64,000 bases of DNA from contig NZ_SNUA01000001.1 in the NCBI RefSeq assembly GCF_004360225.1, positions 372,001 through 436,000 on the forward strand, read 5' to 3'. Numbering within the stretch: position 1 is the stretch's first letter; every line of letters begins with the position of its first letter. The stretch comes from Alcanivorax sp. 24. GTDB taxonomy: Bacteria; Pseudomonadota; Gammaproteobacteria; Pseudomonadales; Alcanivoracaceae. Shown one piece after another: positions 54,354 through 64,000 of the stretch. A program made the position numbers and the translations under genes. The notes below the pieces were generated by a model. That model was not told where the DNA came from. It saw nothing but the letters and a program-made list of their open reading frames with translations, and searched no databases.

Positions 54354-55038
54354 CCTGAAGAATCTCGATATTCGTGAGCTGATCGACGAGATCAACAGTC
54401 TGGATTTCGAGAACGTTGGCGGTTGGCCGCTGCCGATCAAGATCGGCGCCGCCGTGCTGGTGTTCACCGCGGTGTTGCTGTTGGGCTATCTGCTGTCGAT
54501 CAAGGATCTGAAAGCCCAGCATCAACGTCTGGAGCGGGAGGAGCAGAGCCTGCTCACCAGTTACGAGAAAAAAGCGTTCAGTGCCCACAACCTGGAGCAG
54601 TACCGGCGGCAACTGGTCGAGTTGGAAGAGAACTTCGATACCTTGAAGAACCAGTTGCCCCGCGACACCGAGGTGCCCGGCTTGCTGGAGGACATCACCC
54701 ATACCGGTTTGAGCAGTGGTCTCGAATTCGAGGTGATCGAGCTCAAGGATGAAGTACAGAAGGAGTTTTACGCGGAATTGCCCATCGATATCCGGGTGAC
54801 CGGGGATTACCACGGATTCGGGGCGTTCGTTTCCGGCGTGTCGGCGTTGCCGCGGATCGTTACCTTGCACGACTTCAAGGTGGAGCCCGGTAGCAAGGAC
54901 GAGAGCGGCGGTTTGTTGAATCTGGCGATCACCGCCAAGACCTATCGCTACGCGGCGCGGGATAGCGATGAAGGCGGCAATAATAAAAAGGTGGCCGGCA
55001 AAACGGCGAAGGCGAACAAACGGAACGGCCGTTCCTAG
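54340..55038 (+). CDS. pilO: Type IV pilus assembly protein PilO
   Basis: A 232-residue inner-membrane protein. It has a short cytoplasmic start, a membrane segment (about 38-58, IKIGAAVLVFTAVLLLGYLL), a coiled coil (DLKAQHQRLEREEQSLLTSY to about 110) and a ferredoxin-like domain (about 125-210), the standard PilO plan. The start at MKASDLKNLD is preceded by GGGGAGGG and overlaps pilN by 14 bases. The C-terminus has a Lys-rich tail (KKVAGKTAKANKR), which seems longer than usual. PilO pairs with PilN and touches PilP. Confidence 0.94.
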
Positions 55039-55056
55039 AGCTCTAAAGGGGGAATC

Positions 55057-55590
55057 ATGAAAGCGCTTAATTTAGCGGCCGCACCGTGTCTGCTGGCGGC
55101 GATATTGTCTCTTGGGGGGTGTGCCGCCGGCGCTGATCTCGGCCAGTTGGATGCCCGTCTCGAGGAAATCAAAGCCCGGCCGCGCGGACGCATCGAGCCG
55201 CCGCCGGAGTTCAAGCCCATCGCCACCTTTACCTACGGGGCGCACAAGTTGCGACCGCCCTTTTCACCGCCGGTGGAACAGGAACTGGTGAAAGTGCCGG
55301 AAGGCCGCAAGGTGGAGCCGGACATGAGCCGGCCCCGGGAATACCTGGAGCGCTTCAGTCTGGACGCGTTGCGCATGGTGGGCACCATCACCAAGCCGGG
55401 GAAGGCGCTGGAAGCGTTGATGGAGGATCCCGCCGGTGCCGTTACCCGGATCCGGGTAGGCAGTTACCTGGGGAAAAATTTTGGCCGGGTGGTGGCCGTT
55501 CGCGATAACGAAGTGTCGTTGGTGGAAATCGTGCCTGACGGCCACGACGGTTGGGTGGAGCGGTCCCGCGCCGTTTCCATCGCCGAATAA
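55057..55590 (+). CDS. pilP: Type IV pilus lipoprotein PilP
   Basis: A 177-residue inner-membrane lipoprotein that links PilN/PilO to the PilQ secretin. The signal ends in a lipobox LGGC (Cys22). A disordered linker carries RGRIEPPPEFKP, then the beta-sandwich domain (about 90-177) has SLDALRMVGTI and VRVGSYLGKNFGRV-like stretches (IRVGSYLGKNFGRVVAV). AAAGGGGG lies before the ATG. The pilQ start is 21 bp after its end, and a second ATG overlaps the PilP stop. Confidence 0.95.
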   Translation: MKALNLAAAPCLLAAILSLGGCAAGADLGQLDARLEEIKARPRGRIEPPPEFKPIATFTYGAHKLRPPFSPPVEQELVKVPEGRKVEPDMSRPREYLERFSLDALRMVGTITKPGKALEALMEDPAGAVTRIRVGSYLGKNFGRVVAVRDNEVSLVEIVPDGHDGWVERSRAVSIAE

Positions 55591-55610
55591 TGTTGCTGGG
55601 GAAGCCTGTT

Positions 55611-57761
55611 ATGACAATCTGCAATGCAATAAAAAACCGATTCGCTCCCCGGCGCTGGGGAATCAGGGTGCTGGTGGTGCTGGCTTGCTGTGCCGCCTCG
55701 TTGGCGTCGGCGGCCACCATAACCGGCCTCGATGCCAATATGCTGCCGGGGGACGGCATGGAAGTGCGCGTTCGCTTTGATGGCGCCGCGCCGGAGGTAA
55801 AGGGGTACAGTATCGAGCGCCCGGCCCGCATCGCTCTCGATCTGGTGGGCACGGACAGCGCCCTGAAAACCCGTCAGCATAACCTTGGCACCGGCAATGC
55901 CCGCAGTGTCACGGTGGTGGAGGCCAAGAATCGCACCCGGCTGATTTTCAATCTGGATCAACTGACCGGCTACAGCACCGAAGTGGACGGGCAGGAACTG
56001 GTGGTGGTGCTCGGCCGCGACCGAGCGCCGGCCAGTGATCCGGCCCGCGCGGACCAGGAAGCCACCGCCGAGCCACCACGGGGCGCTCAGGAGAGCATTC
56101 GTGACATCGATTTCCGTCGCGGCAGTGACGGCGAAGGCCGGGTCGTGGTGACGCTGTCCAAACCGTCCATTCCGGTGGATGTGAAGGAAGAGGGCGGCCG
56201 CATCCAGGCGCGCTTCGTCGGCGCCGGGGTCGGTAATAAGCTGGTGCGCCGTCTTGATGTCACCGATTTCGCCACGCCGGTGCAGTACGTGGAGACCCGC
56301 ACCGATGATGGCAGCACGGTGATCACCATCGAACCCACCGGCACCTGGGAATATCTGGCCTATCAGGCGGACAACGAGTTCAGCATCAATATCAAGCCAC
56401 TCACCCGCGGCGAGGCGGAACGCAAGAAACGTGAGTCCTTCAAGTACACCGGCGAGAAGTTGTCGCTGAACTTCCAGGACATTGAGGTGCGTTCGGTGCT
56501 GCAGTTGATCGCTGACTTCACCGAATTGAACCTGGTGGCGTCCGATACGGTGGCGGGCAAAATCACCCTGCGGCTGCAAAGCGTGCCCTGGGATCAGGCG
56601 CTGGACCTGATTCTCAAGACCAAGGGGCTGGATAAGCGCAAGGTCGGCAATGTGTTGTTGGTGGCGCCAGCGGACGAGATCGCCGCGCGTGAACAACTGG
56701 AACTGGAAAGCCAGAAGAAAATCGCTTCACTGGCGCCGTTGCGCACTGAGTTCATCAGCATCAACTACGCCCGCGCCGAGGAGCTGAAAACACTGATTAC
56801 CGGGGAAAGCGGCGCCACCGCGTTGATCAGCGAGCGCGGTTCGGTGTCCGTGGATCAGCGCACCAATACCCTGATCATCCAGGACACCGTGGCTAAGCTG
56901 CAGGAGATCCGCGATCTGATCCAGCAACTGGACATTCCGGTCCAGCAGGTGCTGATTGAGGCGCGAGTGGTGGTGGCCACCACCGATCTGTCCGACGAGT
57001 TCGGGGTGCGTTGGGGCGGTCTCGGTTACGACGGCAATTCCCTTGCCAATGATGGTCGCTCCCTGGCGATTTCCGGCCGGCTCACCTCCTTGCGGGAGCT
57101 GCATTACGCCAACGTTGACCGTGATGACGATGGCTCCCTGGGGGAAATGGAGGAATTCGACGAGGACACCAATAACGACATGATCGTCGACATGGGAGTG
57201 GATTCCGCCGATGCCACCCGCTTCGCCATCGGTTTCACCTCCCTGAGCTCCGGCCTGATCGAGCTGGAACTGTCGGCACTGGAGTCCGAGGGGCGCGGTG
57301 AACTGGTGGCCACGCCCAAGGTGCTCACCGCGGATCAGCAACCGGCGGTGATCGCCTCCGGTCAGCAGATCCCGTTCAACGTGGCTACCTCCTCCGGTGC
57401 CACCGCGGTGGAGTTCATCGAGGCGGAGCTGCGCTTGGAAGTGACGCCGCAGGTCACCCCGGAAGGCGATGTGATCATGCAACTCAAGGTCAACAACGAT
57501 GCTCTTGGCTCGGATCTGGACAATCCCACCATCAGCACCAACCGGGTTGAGACCACGGTGTTGGTGAATGATGGGGAAACCGTGGTTTTGGGCGGCATTT
57601 TCCAGCAGGAACAGATAAACTCCCTGATCAAAACCCCCTTCCTGGGTGATATTCCCTGGTTGGGAGCCCTGTTCCGCAAGAAAGTGAAGCGTGACAGCAA
57701 GCAGGAATTGCTGATATTCATTACGCCACGCTTGGTGAAAGAGACAATGGCCCGTCGGTGA
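55611..57761 (+). CDS. pilQ: Type IV pilus secretin PilQ (with EF-hand-like insertion)
   Basis: A 716-residue outer-membrane secretin through which the pilus leaves the cell. Signal peptide to about residue 34; two AMIN domains (about 36-135 and 163-263) for peptidoglycan binding; N0 domain (about 280-355); N1 domain (about 375-455); secretin core (about 480-712) with LVATPKVLTADQQPA and VLGGIFQQ. Residues 503-514 (DRDDDGSLGEME) fit a canonical EF-hand calcium loop, and 517-528 (DEDTNNDMIVDM) is a weaker second one. GGGGAA 7 bases before the ATG favours this start over ATG 55590. aroK starts within its stop. Confidence 0.95.
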   Translation: MTICNAIKNRFAPRRWGIRVLVVLACCAASLASAATITGLDANMLPGDGMEVRVRFDGAAPEVKGYSIERPARIALDLVGTDSALKTRQHNLGTGNARSVTVVEAKNRTRLIFNLDQLTGYSTEVDGQELVVVLGRDRAPASDPARADQEATAEPPRGAQESIRDIDFRRGSDGEGRVVVTLSKPSIPVDVKEEGGRIQARFVGAGVGNKLVRRLDVTDFATPVQYVETRTDDGSTVITIEPTGTWEYLAYQADNEFSINIKPLTRGEAERKKRESFKYTGEKLSLNFQDIEVRSVLQLIADFTELNLVASDTVAGKITLRLQSVPWDQALDLILKTKGLDKRKVGNVLLVAPADEIAAREQLELESQKKIASLAPLRTEFISINYARAEELKTLITGESGATALISERGSVSVDQRTNTLIIQDTVAKLQEIRDLIQQLDIPVQQVLIEARVVVATTDLSDEFGVRWGGLGYDGNSLANDGRSLAISGRLTSLRELHYANVDRDDDGSLGEMEEFDEDTNNDMIVDMGVDSADATRFAIGFTSLSSGLIELELSALESEGRGELVATPKVLTADQQPAVIASGQQIPFNVATSSGATAVEFIEAELRLEVTPQVTPEGDVIMQLKVNNDALGSDLDNPTISTNRVETTVLVNDGETVVLGGIFQQEQINSLIKTPFLGDIPWLGALFRKKVKRDSKQELLIFITPRLVKETMARR

Positions 57762-58294
57762 ACGATAGAGAAAACACTCCCTCTCTTTTTTTGGTGGGCC
57801 CCATGGGGGCAGGTAAAAGCACCCTGGGGCGCCAGCTCGCACAGTTATTGAATCGCCCTTTCCATGACTCGGACCGGGTCATCGAGGAGAAGACCGGTGC
57901 CGATATCCCGTGGATTTTCGATATGGAGGGGGAGGAGGGCTTTCGCCGGCGCGAAAGTGAGGTCATCGATGAGCTGAGCGCGCTGCCCGGCATCGTGTTG
58001 GCCACCGGAGGTGGAGCGGTGGTGACCGAGGAAAACCGGCGCCACCTGCATGAACGCGGTTGCGTGATCTACCTGTGGACACCGGTGGATGTGCAACTGG
58101 CCCGTACCCGTAATGATCGCAACCGTCCGTTGTTGCGGACCAGTAACCCCAAGGCCCGCCTGACCACGCTGTTCGAGCAGCGAGATCCGCTCTATCGGGA
58201 AGTGGCGCATCATGTGGTTTCCACCGCTTCCAGCAACCTGAAAAAGGTCGCTGATCAGATCCTCGGTTGTCTGGCCGATTTCCCCGTCCGATAA
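57758..58294 (+). CDS. aroK: Shikimate kinase
   Basis: A 178-residue kinase that phosphorylates shikimate in aromatic amino-acid synthesis. P-loop GPMGAGKS at 14-21, the shikimate-binding DSD near 38-40, the Arg-rich FRRRESEV, the GGGAV segment near 85-89, and RPLL near 123-126 in the lid are all visible. The start is GTG overlapping the pilQ stop by 4 bases (GTGA). It continues the pil operon into the aro genes, as in Pseudomonas. Confidence 0.95.
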   Translation: MNDRENTPSLFLVGPMGAGKSTLGRQLAQLLNRPFHDSDRVIEEKTGADIPWIFDMEGEEGFRRRESEVIDELSALPGIVLATGGGAVVTEENRRHLHERGCVIYLWTPVDVQLARTRNDRNRPLLRTSNPKARLTTLFEQRDPLYREVAHHVVSTASSNLKKVADQILGCLADFPVR

Positions 58295-58344
58295 TGCTTC
58301 GACGCCGGACGGCTCCGGCGTTCCCTTCCTTGTCCGGAGACACT

Positions 58345-59413
<1,069 letters not shown>

Positions 59414-59427
<14 letters not shown>

Positions 59428-60769
59428 CGAGTACTTTTACGAAGGCGCGGAACGGGGCGATCTGCTCGACGCGCTGAACGGCTACGCTCACGAAGGCAGC
59501 ACCGCGGTGCTGGAGGGCGAGCATGGCAGTGGGGTATCCACTCTGTTGGGTATGGTGTGCATGGCCCTGGTGGATGATTTCGAGGTCATCCGTCTGGACG
59601 GCGACGATGAGCTGAACGCCAACGCGCCGGTGGAAGCCATGCTGACGCACTTCGGAGTGGATCGCGAAGGGCTGGCGGACGCTCTCAAGCAGGCGCTGGC
59701 GGACACCCGGCTGGTGATCGTGGTGGACAACGCGGATCGTGCCGACGAAGCGGCCCTGGCCACCATGGCGGCGTTGAAGGAAAAACTGGGAGGCCGTTTG
59801 GCCTATTTGTTCGGCGGTTACCCGGGTGCCGCCGAGCGGGTCGTCAGCGCCGGCCTGGCGGTGGCGGATACGCTCGCGCTGCCGCCGCTGGATGAGTCCG
59901 AGGTGGTGGCGTTCGCCGATGAGGTGTACGGCGTTACTCTGGGTGAAGAGGAAGCGGAAAGTCTGCTGGCGGAAAGTGAAGGGCAGCCCGGGGCGCTGTT
60001 GGCGTTGCTGGATGAGCGTGCCGACGCGGCTCCGGCGCCGCTCGCCGACAGCCCCGCCCGCAGGCCTCTGCCCTGGCGTCATGTGCTGGCGGTAGGGGCG
60101 TTGGTGCTGGTGGTGCTGGTATTGTGGTTGGCCAGTGGCGGTGATGAGGAACCGCGGCCGTCGCGGCCCGTGGCCCTGGATTTGCCGAAGCCGCCGGCCA
60201 CTCCCCCGGAGGAGCCGGCACAACAGACCGCGCCGACATCGGATGAACCGCCGTCGTTACCGGCGATTCGTGATCCGGAGCGTACCCGGGAAGCGTTGGC
60301 CTCCTACGCGGATAACGCCAGGACGTTCAAAAGCCGGGAAGAGCCGCCGAGCAAGCCGCGCCAGAGCGAGGAGGCGCCGCGGGCCGCGGACCCGGTCAGT
60401 GAGCCGGATGCCGGCACCGCGCCGGCGGCCACTCCGCAACCCGCTGCCCGGCCCAAGCCGCGCCCGGCGTCCAGTGACGATGGCTATCACCATGATGGCT
60501 GGCTGGCGTCCCGTCCGGACAGTGAGTGGTTCCTGCAAGTAACCGCCACCGGTCGCGAGGACGGCGCCCACGGTGTGCTTGACGTGTTGGACCGTAAGGG
60601 CGCCTACTACCCTGCCCGCAGGGGTGAGGAGACGGTATATGTGGTGCTGGCCGGCCCTTACGCCAGCCGCGACGCGGCGGTGCGGGCCCGTGACGGCCTG
60701 CCCGAGCAACTGCGTAAAGCGGGGCCTTTCCCGCGCAGCATGGCGTCGATACGAAAAGAACTGCAATGA
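59414..60769 (+). CDS. damX: DamX-like protein: AAA-type ATPase domain with C-terminal SPOR domain
   Basis: A 451-residue protein. The cytoplasmic part (about 1-205) resembles an ATPase of the ExeA/DamX type; its Walker A reads GEHGSGVST (35-43), with Val where the catalytic Lys is normal, and Walker B is LVIVVDNAD near 105. One membrane segment lies at about 220-238, then a Pro/Glu/Ala-rich periplasmic linker (to about 355), and a SPOR domain (about 370-451: [22 protein letters not shown]). DamX locates to the division septum. The start is GTG 59414, with GAGG 6 bases upstream, inside the end of aroB. The Lys-less P-loop suggests weak or no ATP hydrolysis. Confidence 0.87.
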
Positions 60770-60835
60770 CATAATCCGCCGGGGCCCGCGGGCTCCGGCG
60801 CCTTCGGGGCCGGGACCGGCTCTGTGCGGTGGTGT

Positions 60836-60864
60836 TTGTCGGCTACCCCCTCAATGTGTAGAAT
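60836..60864 (+). promoter_or_regulatory. Predicted sigma-70 promoter of gltB
   Basis: TTGTCG and TAGAAT separated by 17 bp, about 80 bp before the gltB start. A GCCGG..GCCC / GGGC..CCGGC hairpin without a T-run (60777-60798) lies between damX and this promoter and may end damX transcription. Confidence 0.5.
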
Positions 60865-60949
60865 GTTCATCCCTTTTTTGCCGTCGTCGTTTTTCCGGCG
60901 CCAGTTCCGCCTTCTGTAAGTCTCTGAATTTCAAGAGGAATAGGTTTTG

Positions 60950-63900
60950 ATGCAGCAGAACTCAACGCTGGTGCAGGGGCTCTATGGGCCCGGAGAATTC
61001 CGGGACAACTGTGGCTTTGGCCTGATCGCCCACATGGAGGGGCAGGCCAGTCACGAGCTTTTGCAAACCGCTATTGAAGCACTCACCTGCATGACTCACC
61101 GGGGCGGGATCAACGCCGATGGAAAGACCGGTGATGGATGCGGGCTGTTGCTGAAAAAACCCGACTCCTTCTTCCGGGCGCAGGCCGGGAAACAGGGCAT
61201 TGAACTGCCGGACATCTACGGCGTCGGGATGGTGTTCACCCATCCGGAAGCCGAGCAGGCGGCCGCCCAGAAGGCGGTGATCGACGCCGAGCTGGAAGCT
61301 CAGGGGCTGAAGGTTCTGGGTTGGCGCGAAGTGCCCACCGACGCTTCCTGCCTCGGTGAGCTGGCGTTGCGCTCCCTGCCGGGCTTTCACCAGGTGCTGG
61401 TGAGCGGTGAGGAGACATCCGAGGACGCCCTCAACCGCCGTCTGTTCTTCGCCCGCCGTCTCGCCGAGAAACGCATTGCGAAGGACGGTTACTTCTATGT
61501 CTGCTCGCTGTCGGCCACCACGGTGTCCTACAAGGGCCTGATGATGCCGGTGGATCTGCCGGCGTTCTTCCCGGATCTCGGTGACGAGTCCATGGAAACC
61601 GCCATCGTGGTATTTCACCAGCGGTTCTCCACCAATACCTCACCGCAGTGGCCGCTGGCCCAGCCGTTCCGTTATCTGGCCCACAACGGCGAGATCAACA
61701 CCATCCAGGGCAACCGTAACTGGGCGTTGGCCCGTGAGAACAAATTCGAGAACGAACTGCTGCCCGATCTGGCCGAACTCAGCCCGCTGGTTAACCGTGA
61801 GGGCTCCGACTCCTCCAGCATGGACAACATGCTGGAAGTGCTGCTCTCCGGCGGCATGGACCTGTTCCGCGCCGCGCGCATGATGGTGCCGCCGGCCTGG
61901 CAGAACGTGGAAACCATGGACGCGGACCTGCGTGCTTTCTATGAATACAACTCCATGCATATGGAGCCCTGGGACGGCCCCGCCGGGCTGGTCATGACCG
62001 ACGGGCGCCATGCCGTCTGCATGCTGGACCGCAACGGCCTGCGTCCGGCCCGCTGGGTGATCACCAAGAACGGTTTCATCACGCTGTCCTCCGAGATCGG
62101 TGTATACAGCTACCAGCCCGAGGACGTGGTGGCCAAAGGCCGCGTCGGACCCGGCCGGATCCTGGCCGTGGACGTCGAGAAGGGCGAGCTGCTGCAGACC
62201 GAGGACATCGACAATCGTCTGAAAGTGCGCCACCCCTATCGCCAATGGCTCAGGGAGAACGCGCTTCGTATCGAGGCCGATTACCTTCCTGGCACCAAAC
62301 ACATCGATGACATAAAACCGGAAGAGCTGCTCAGCTACCAGAAATTCTTCCAGGTCAGTTTCGAGGAGCGTGACCAGGTGCTGCGTCCGCTGGCTGAGGC
62401 GGGCCAGGAGGCCACCGGCTCGATGGGCGACGACACGCCGATGGCCGTGCTGAGCCAGCGCCAGCGCCCGCTGTATGACTACTTCCGGCAACAGTTCGCG
62501 CAGGTGACCAACCCGCCCATCGATCCGCTGCGTGAAGCGATTGTGATGAGCCTGGAAACCTGTATTGGCGCCGAGCGCAATGTGTTCGAGGAAACCGCTG
62601 ACCATGCGGACCGGGCCATCCTCTCCACGCCGGTGCTGTCCTACGCCAAGTATCACAACCTGCTGGACATCGACCGGCCGGGCTACCGCTCCGAGCGGTT
62701 GAGTCTGCACTATGACCCGGCCCTGGGACTGCGGGCGGCGGTCCATGCTCTGTGTGAAAAAGCCGAGCAAGCGGTGCGTGACGGTGTCGTCCTGTTGGTG
62801 CTGTCCGACAACGGCATCAGCCCGGATACACTGACAATTCATGCGCTGATGGCCTGTGGCGCGGTGCATCACCACCTGACCGGATGCGGCTTGCGCAGTG
62901 ATGCCAACATCATTGTCGAGACCGCCACCGCCCGTGACGCCCACCACTTCGCCGTTCTCTTCGGTTTCGGTGCCACCGCGGTGTTCCCCTACCTGGCCGA
63001 GGATATCCTGGCCGATATGGTCAAGCGCGGCGAGTTGCTGGGCGACGTGGTGGAACTGCAGAAGAATTTCCGCAAAGGCATCAACAAGGGATTGATGAAG
63101 ATCCTCTCCAAGATGGGGATCTCCACCATCACCTCCTACCGTGGCGCTCAACTGTTCGAAGCCGTGGGTATTGCCAGCGACGTGGTGGATTTGTGCTTCC
63201 GGGGGGTGCAGAGCCGCATCGAAGGGGCTACCTTCGAGGACTTTGAGAGCGACCAGAAAACCATCGCCGCCGACGCCTGGAAACAACGTAAGCCAATCGA
63301 TGCCGGTGGTGTGCTCAAGTACATCCACGGCAAGGAATACCACGCCTACAATCCGGATGTGGTGCACGCTATCCACCGTGCCGTGCAGAACGGCGATTAC
63401 CAGGCGTACAAGGAATTCGCCGAGCTGGTCAATGACCGCCCGGTGGCGACCCTGCGCGACCTGTTGAGAGTGCGCGGCGATGTGACGCCGGTGCCGCTGG
63501 AAGAGGTGGAGCCGATCGAAACGATTTTGCCGCGTTTCGACTCCGCCGGTATGTCGCTGGGCGCGCTCAGTCCGGAAGCTCACGAAGCCATCGCCACCGC
63601 CATGAACCGTCTGGGAGGGCGTTCAAACTCCGGTGAAGGCGGCGAGGACCCGGCCCGTTATGGCACCGAGCGTGTTTCCAAGATCAAGCAGATCGCTTCT
63701 GGCCGGTTCGGTGTGACCCCGCATTACCTGGTCAACGCCGAAGTGCTGCAAATCAAAGTGGCCCAGGGCGCCAAGCCTGGTGAGGGCGGCCAGTTGCCCG
63801 GTGGTAAGGTCAATGCGTTGATCGCCCGCCTGCGTCACTCCGTGCCCGGCGTGACCCTGATTTCACCGCCGCCGCACCACGACATTTACTCCATCGAGGA

Positions 63901-64000
63901 TCTGGCTCAGCTGATCTTCGACCTCAAGCAGGTCAATCCGCAGGCCCAGGTGTCGGTGAAACTGGTGTCCGAGCCCGGTGTTGGCACGGTGGCTTCCGGC
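60950..64000 (+). CDS. gltB: Glutamate synthase large subunit, 3' end beyond the window
   Basis: The frame is open from the ATG to the last base: 1017 codons of an enzyme that usually has about 1,480. It makes glutamate from glutamine and 2-oxoglutarate together with GltD. A 20-residue propeptide should be removed to expose Cys21 ([11 protein letters not shown]), the glutaminase nucleophile. The class II amidotransferase domain carries [26 protein letters not shown] around residues 225-250 and covers about 21-420; the central domain follows; the FMN domain begins near 850 ([13 protein letters not shown], then [12 protein letters not shown]). [14 protein letters not shown] is the last stretch visible. 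AGAGGAA precedes the ATG. Confidence 0.96.
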   Translation, partial: MQQNSTLVQGLYGPGEFRDNCGFGLIAHMEGQASHELLQTAIEALTCMTHRGGINADGKTGDGCGLLLKKPDSFFRAQAGKQGIELPDIYGVGMVFTHPEAEQAAAQKAVIDAELEAQGLKVLGWREVPTDASCLGELALRSLPGFHQVLVSGEETSEDALNRRLFFARRLAEKRIAKDGYFYVCSLSATTVSYKGLMMPVDLPAFFPDLGDESMETAIVVFHQRFSTNTSPQWPLAQPFRYLAHNGEINTIQGNRNWALARENKFENELLPDLAELSPLVNREGSDSSSMDNMLEVLLSGGMDLFRAARMMVPPAWQNVETMDADLRAFYEYNSMHMEPWDGPAGLVMTDGRHAVCMLDRNGLRPARWVITKNGFITLSSEIGVYSYQPEDVVAKGRVGPGRILAVDVEKGELLQTEDIDNRLKVRHPYRQWLRENALRIEADYLPGTKHIDDIKPEELLSYQKFFQVSFEERDQVLRPLAEAGQEATGSMGDDTPMAVLSQRQRPLYDYFRQQFAQVTNPPIDPLREAIVMSLETCIGAERNVFEETADHADRAILSTPVLSYAKYHNLLDIDRPGYRSERLSLHYDPALGLRAAVHALCEKAEQAVRDGVVLLVLSDNGISPDTLTIHALMACGAVHHHLTGCGLRSDANIIVETATARDAHHFAVLFGFGATAVFPYLAEDILADMVKRGELLGDVVELQKNFRKGINKGLMKILSKMGISTITSYRGAQLFEAVGIASDVVDLCFRGVQSRIEGATFEDFESDQKTIAADAWKQRKPIDAGGVLKYIHGKEYHAYNPDVVHAIHRAVQNGDYQAYKEFAELVNDRPVATLRDLLRVRGDVTPVPLEEVEPIETILPRFDSAGMSLGALSPEAHEAIATAMNRLGGRSNSGEGGEDPARYGTERVSKIKQIASGRFGVTPHYLVNAEVLQIKVAQGAKPGEGGQLPGGKVNALIARLRHSVPGVTLISPPPHHDIYSIEDLAQLIFDLKQVNPQAQVSVKLVSEPGVGTVASG

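Noticed and set aside
61640-63583. Minus-strand ORF of 647 codons antisense to gltB
   Set aside because: gltB is certain on the plus strand across the whole stretch; the antisense reading is His/Gln/Val-rich and matches no family I know.

Overview
The window is GC-rich (roughly 60-65 %), gene-dense chromosomal DNA from a gammaproteobacterium. Gene order resembles Pseudomonas in several blocks: lysA-lptM-rnk; argH / algZ-algR-hemC-hemD-hemX-hemY; hslU-hslV-SPOR-argS ... priA / rpmE - malic enzyme - mrcA / pilMNOPQ-aroK-aroB-damX-gltB. Many short REP-type hairpin repeats and the general content suggest an Alcanivorax/Alloalcanivorax-like marine relative rather than Pseudomonas itself; that genus call is an inference from memory, not a search. 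No tRNA, rRNA, CRISPR, prophage or transposase gene was seen.

Layout. 1-2.5 kb: end of an SDR gene, a membrane-anchored alpha/beta hydrolase and rlmJ. 2.7-5.4 kb: lysA and lptM on the minus strand, then rnk and a YbaK-type deacylase on the plus strand; cyaY, expected between lptM and rnk, is absent. 5.4-15.6 kb: two iron-uptake modules, each an ECF sigma factor, a FecR regulator and an STN-containing TonB receptor, each preceded by a Fur-box-like site. They are separated by nnrU, a TetR regulator and an SRPBCC gene. 15.9-23.7 kb: argH, the algZ/algR two-component pair and the hemCDXY run. A 268-bp MITE-like palindromic element ends 3 bp before the algZ start codon. 23.9-32.4 kb is more accessory: pqiABC (lipid transport), a lipoprotein alkylsulfatase with a divergent AraC regulator, a ferredoxin-type reductase, a methyltransferase and a MAPEG protein. 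32.7-39.3 kb: ilvD, hslVU, an FtsN-like SPOR protein and argS. 39.3-42.8 kb: a REP-repeat island and an emrAB-type efflux pair lying between argS and priA. 42.9-49.8 kb: priA, rpmE, malic enzyme and a tandem pair of DKNYY-repeat membrane proteins. 49.8-64 kb: mrcA (PBP1A) divergent from pilMNOPQ, then aroK, aroB, a DamX-like protein and the first two thirds of gltB.

How they work together. pilM-Q encodes the alignment complex and outer-membrane secretin of type IV pili. AlgZ/AlgR is, in pseudomonads, a regulator of pili and surface behaviour. hemCDXY makes and organises tetrapyrroles, and the two Fec modules bring in the iron that heme synthesis needs. lysA, argH, ilvD, aroK, aroB and gltB serve amino-acid synthesis. 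mrcA and the two SPOR proteins act on the cell wall and division.

The observations most worth following are: an EF-hand-like calcium loop inside the secretin domain of PilQ; the MITE-like element that supplies the algZ translation start region; a promoter followed at once by an intrinsic terminator in front of rnk; and a four-copy 92-bp REP array enclosed by a 21-bp inverted repeat.
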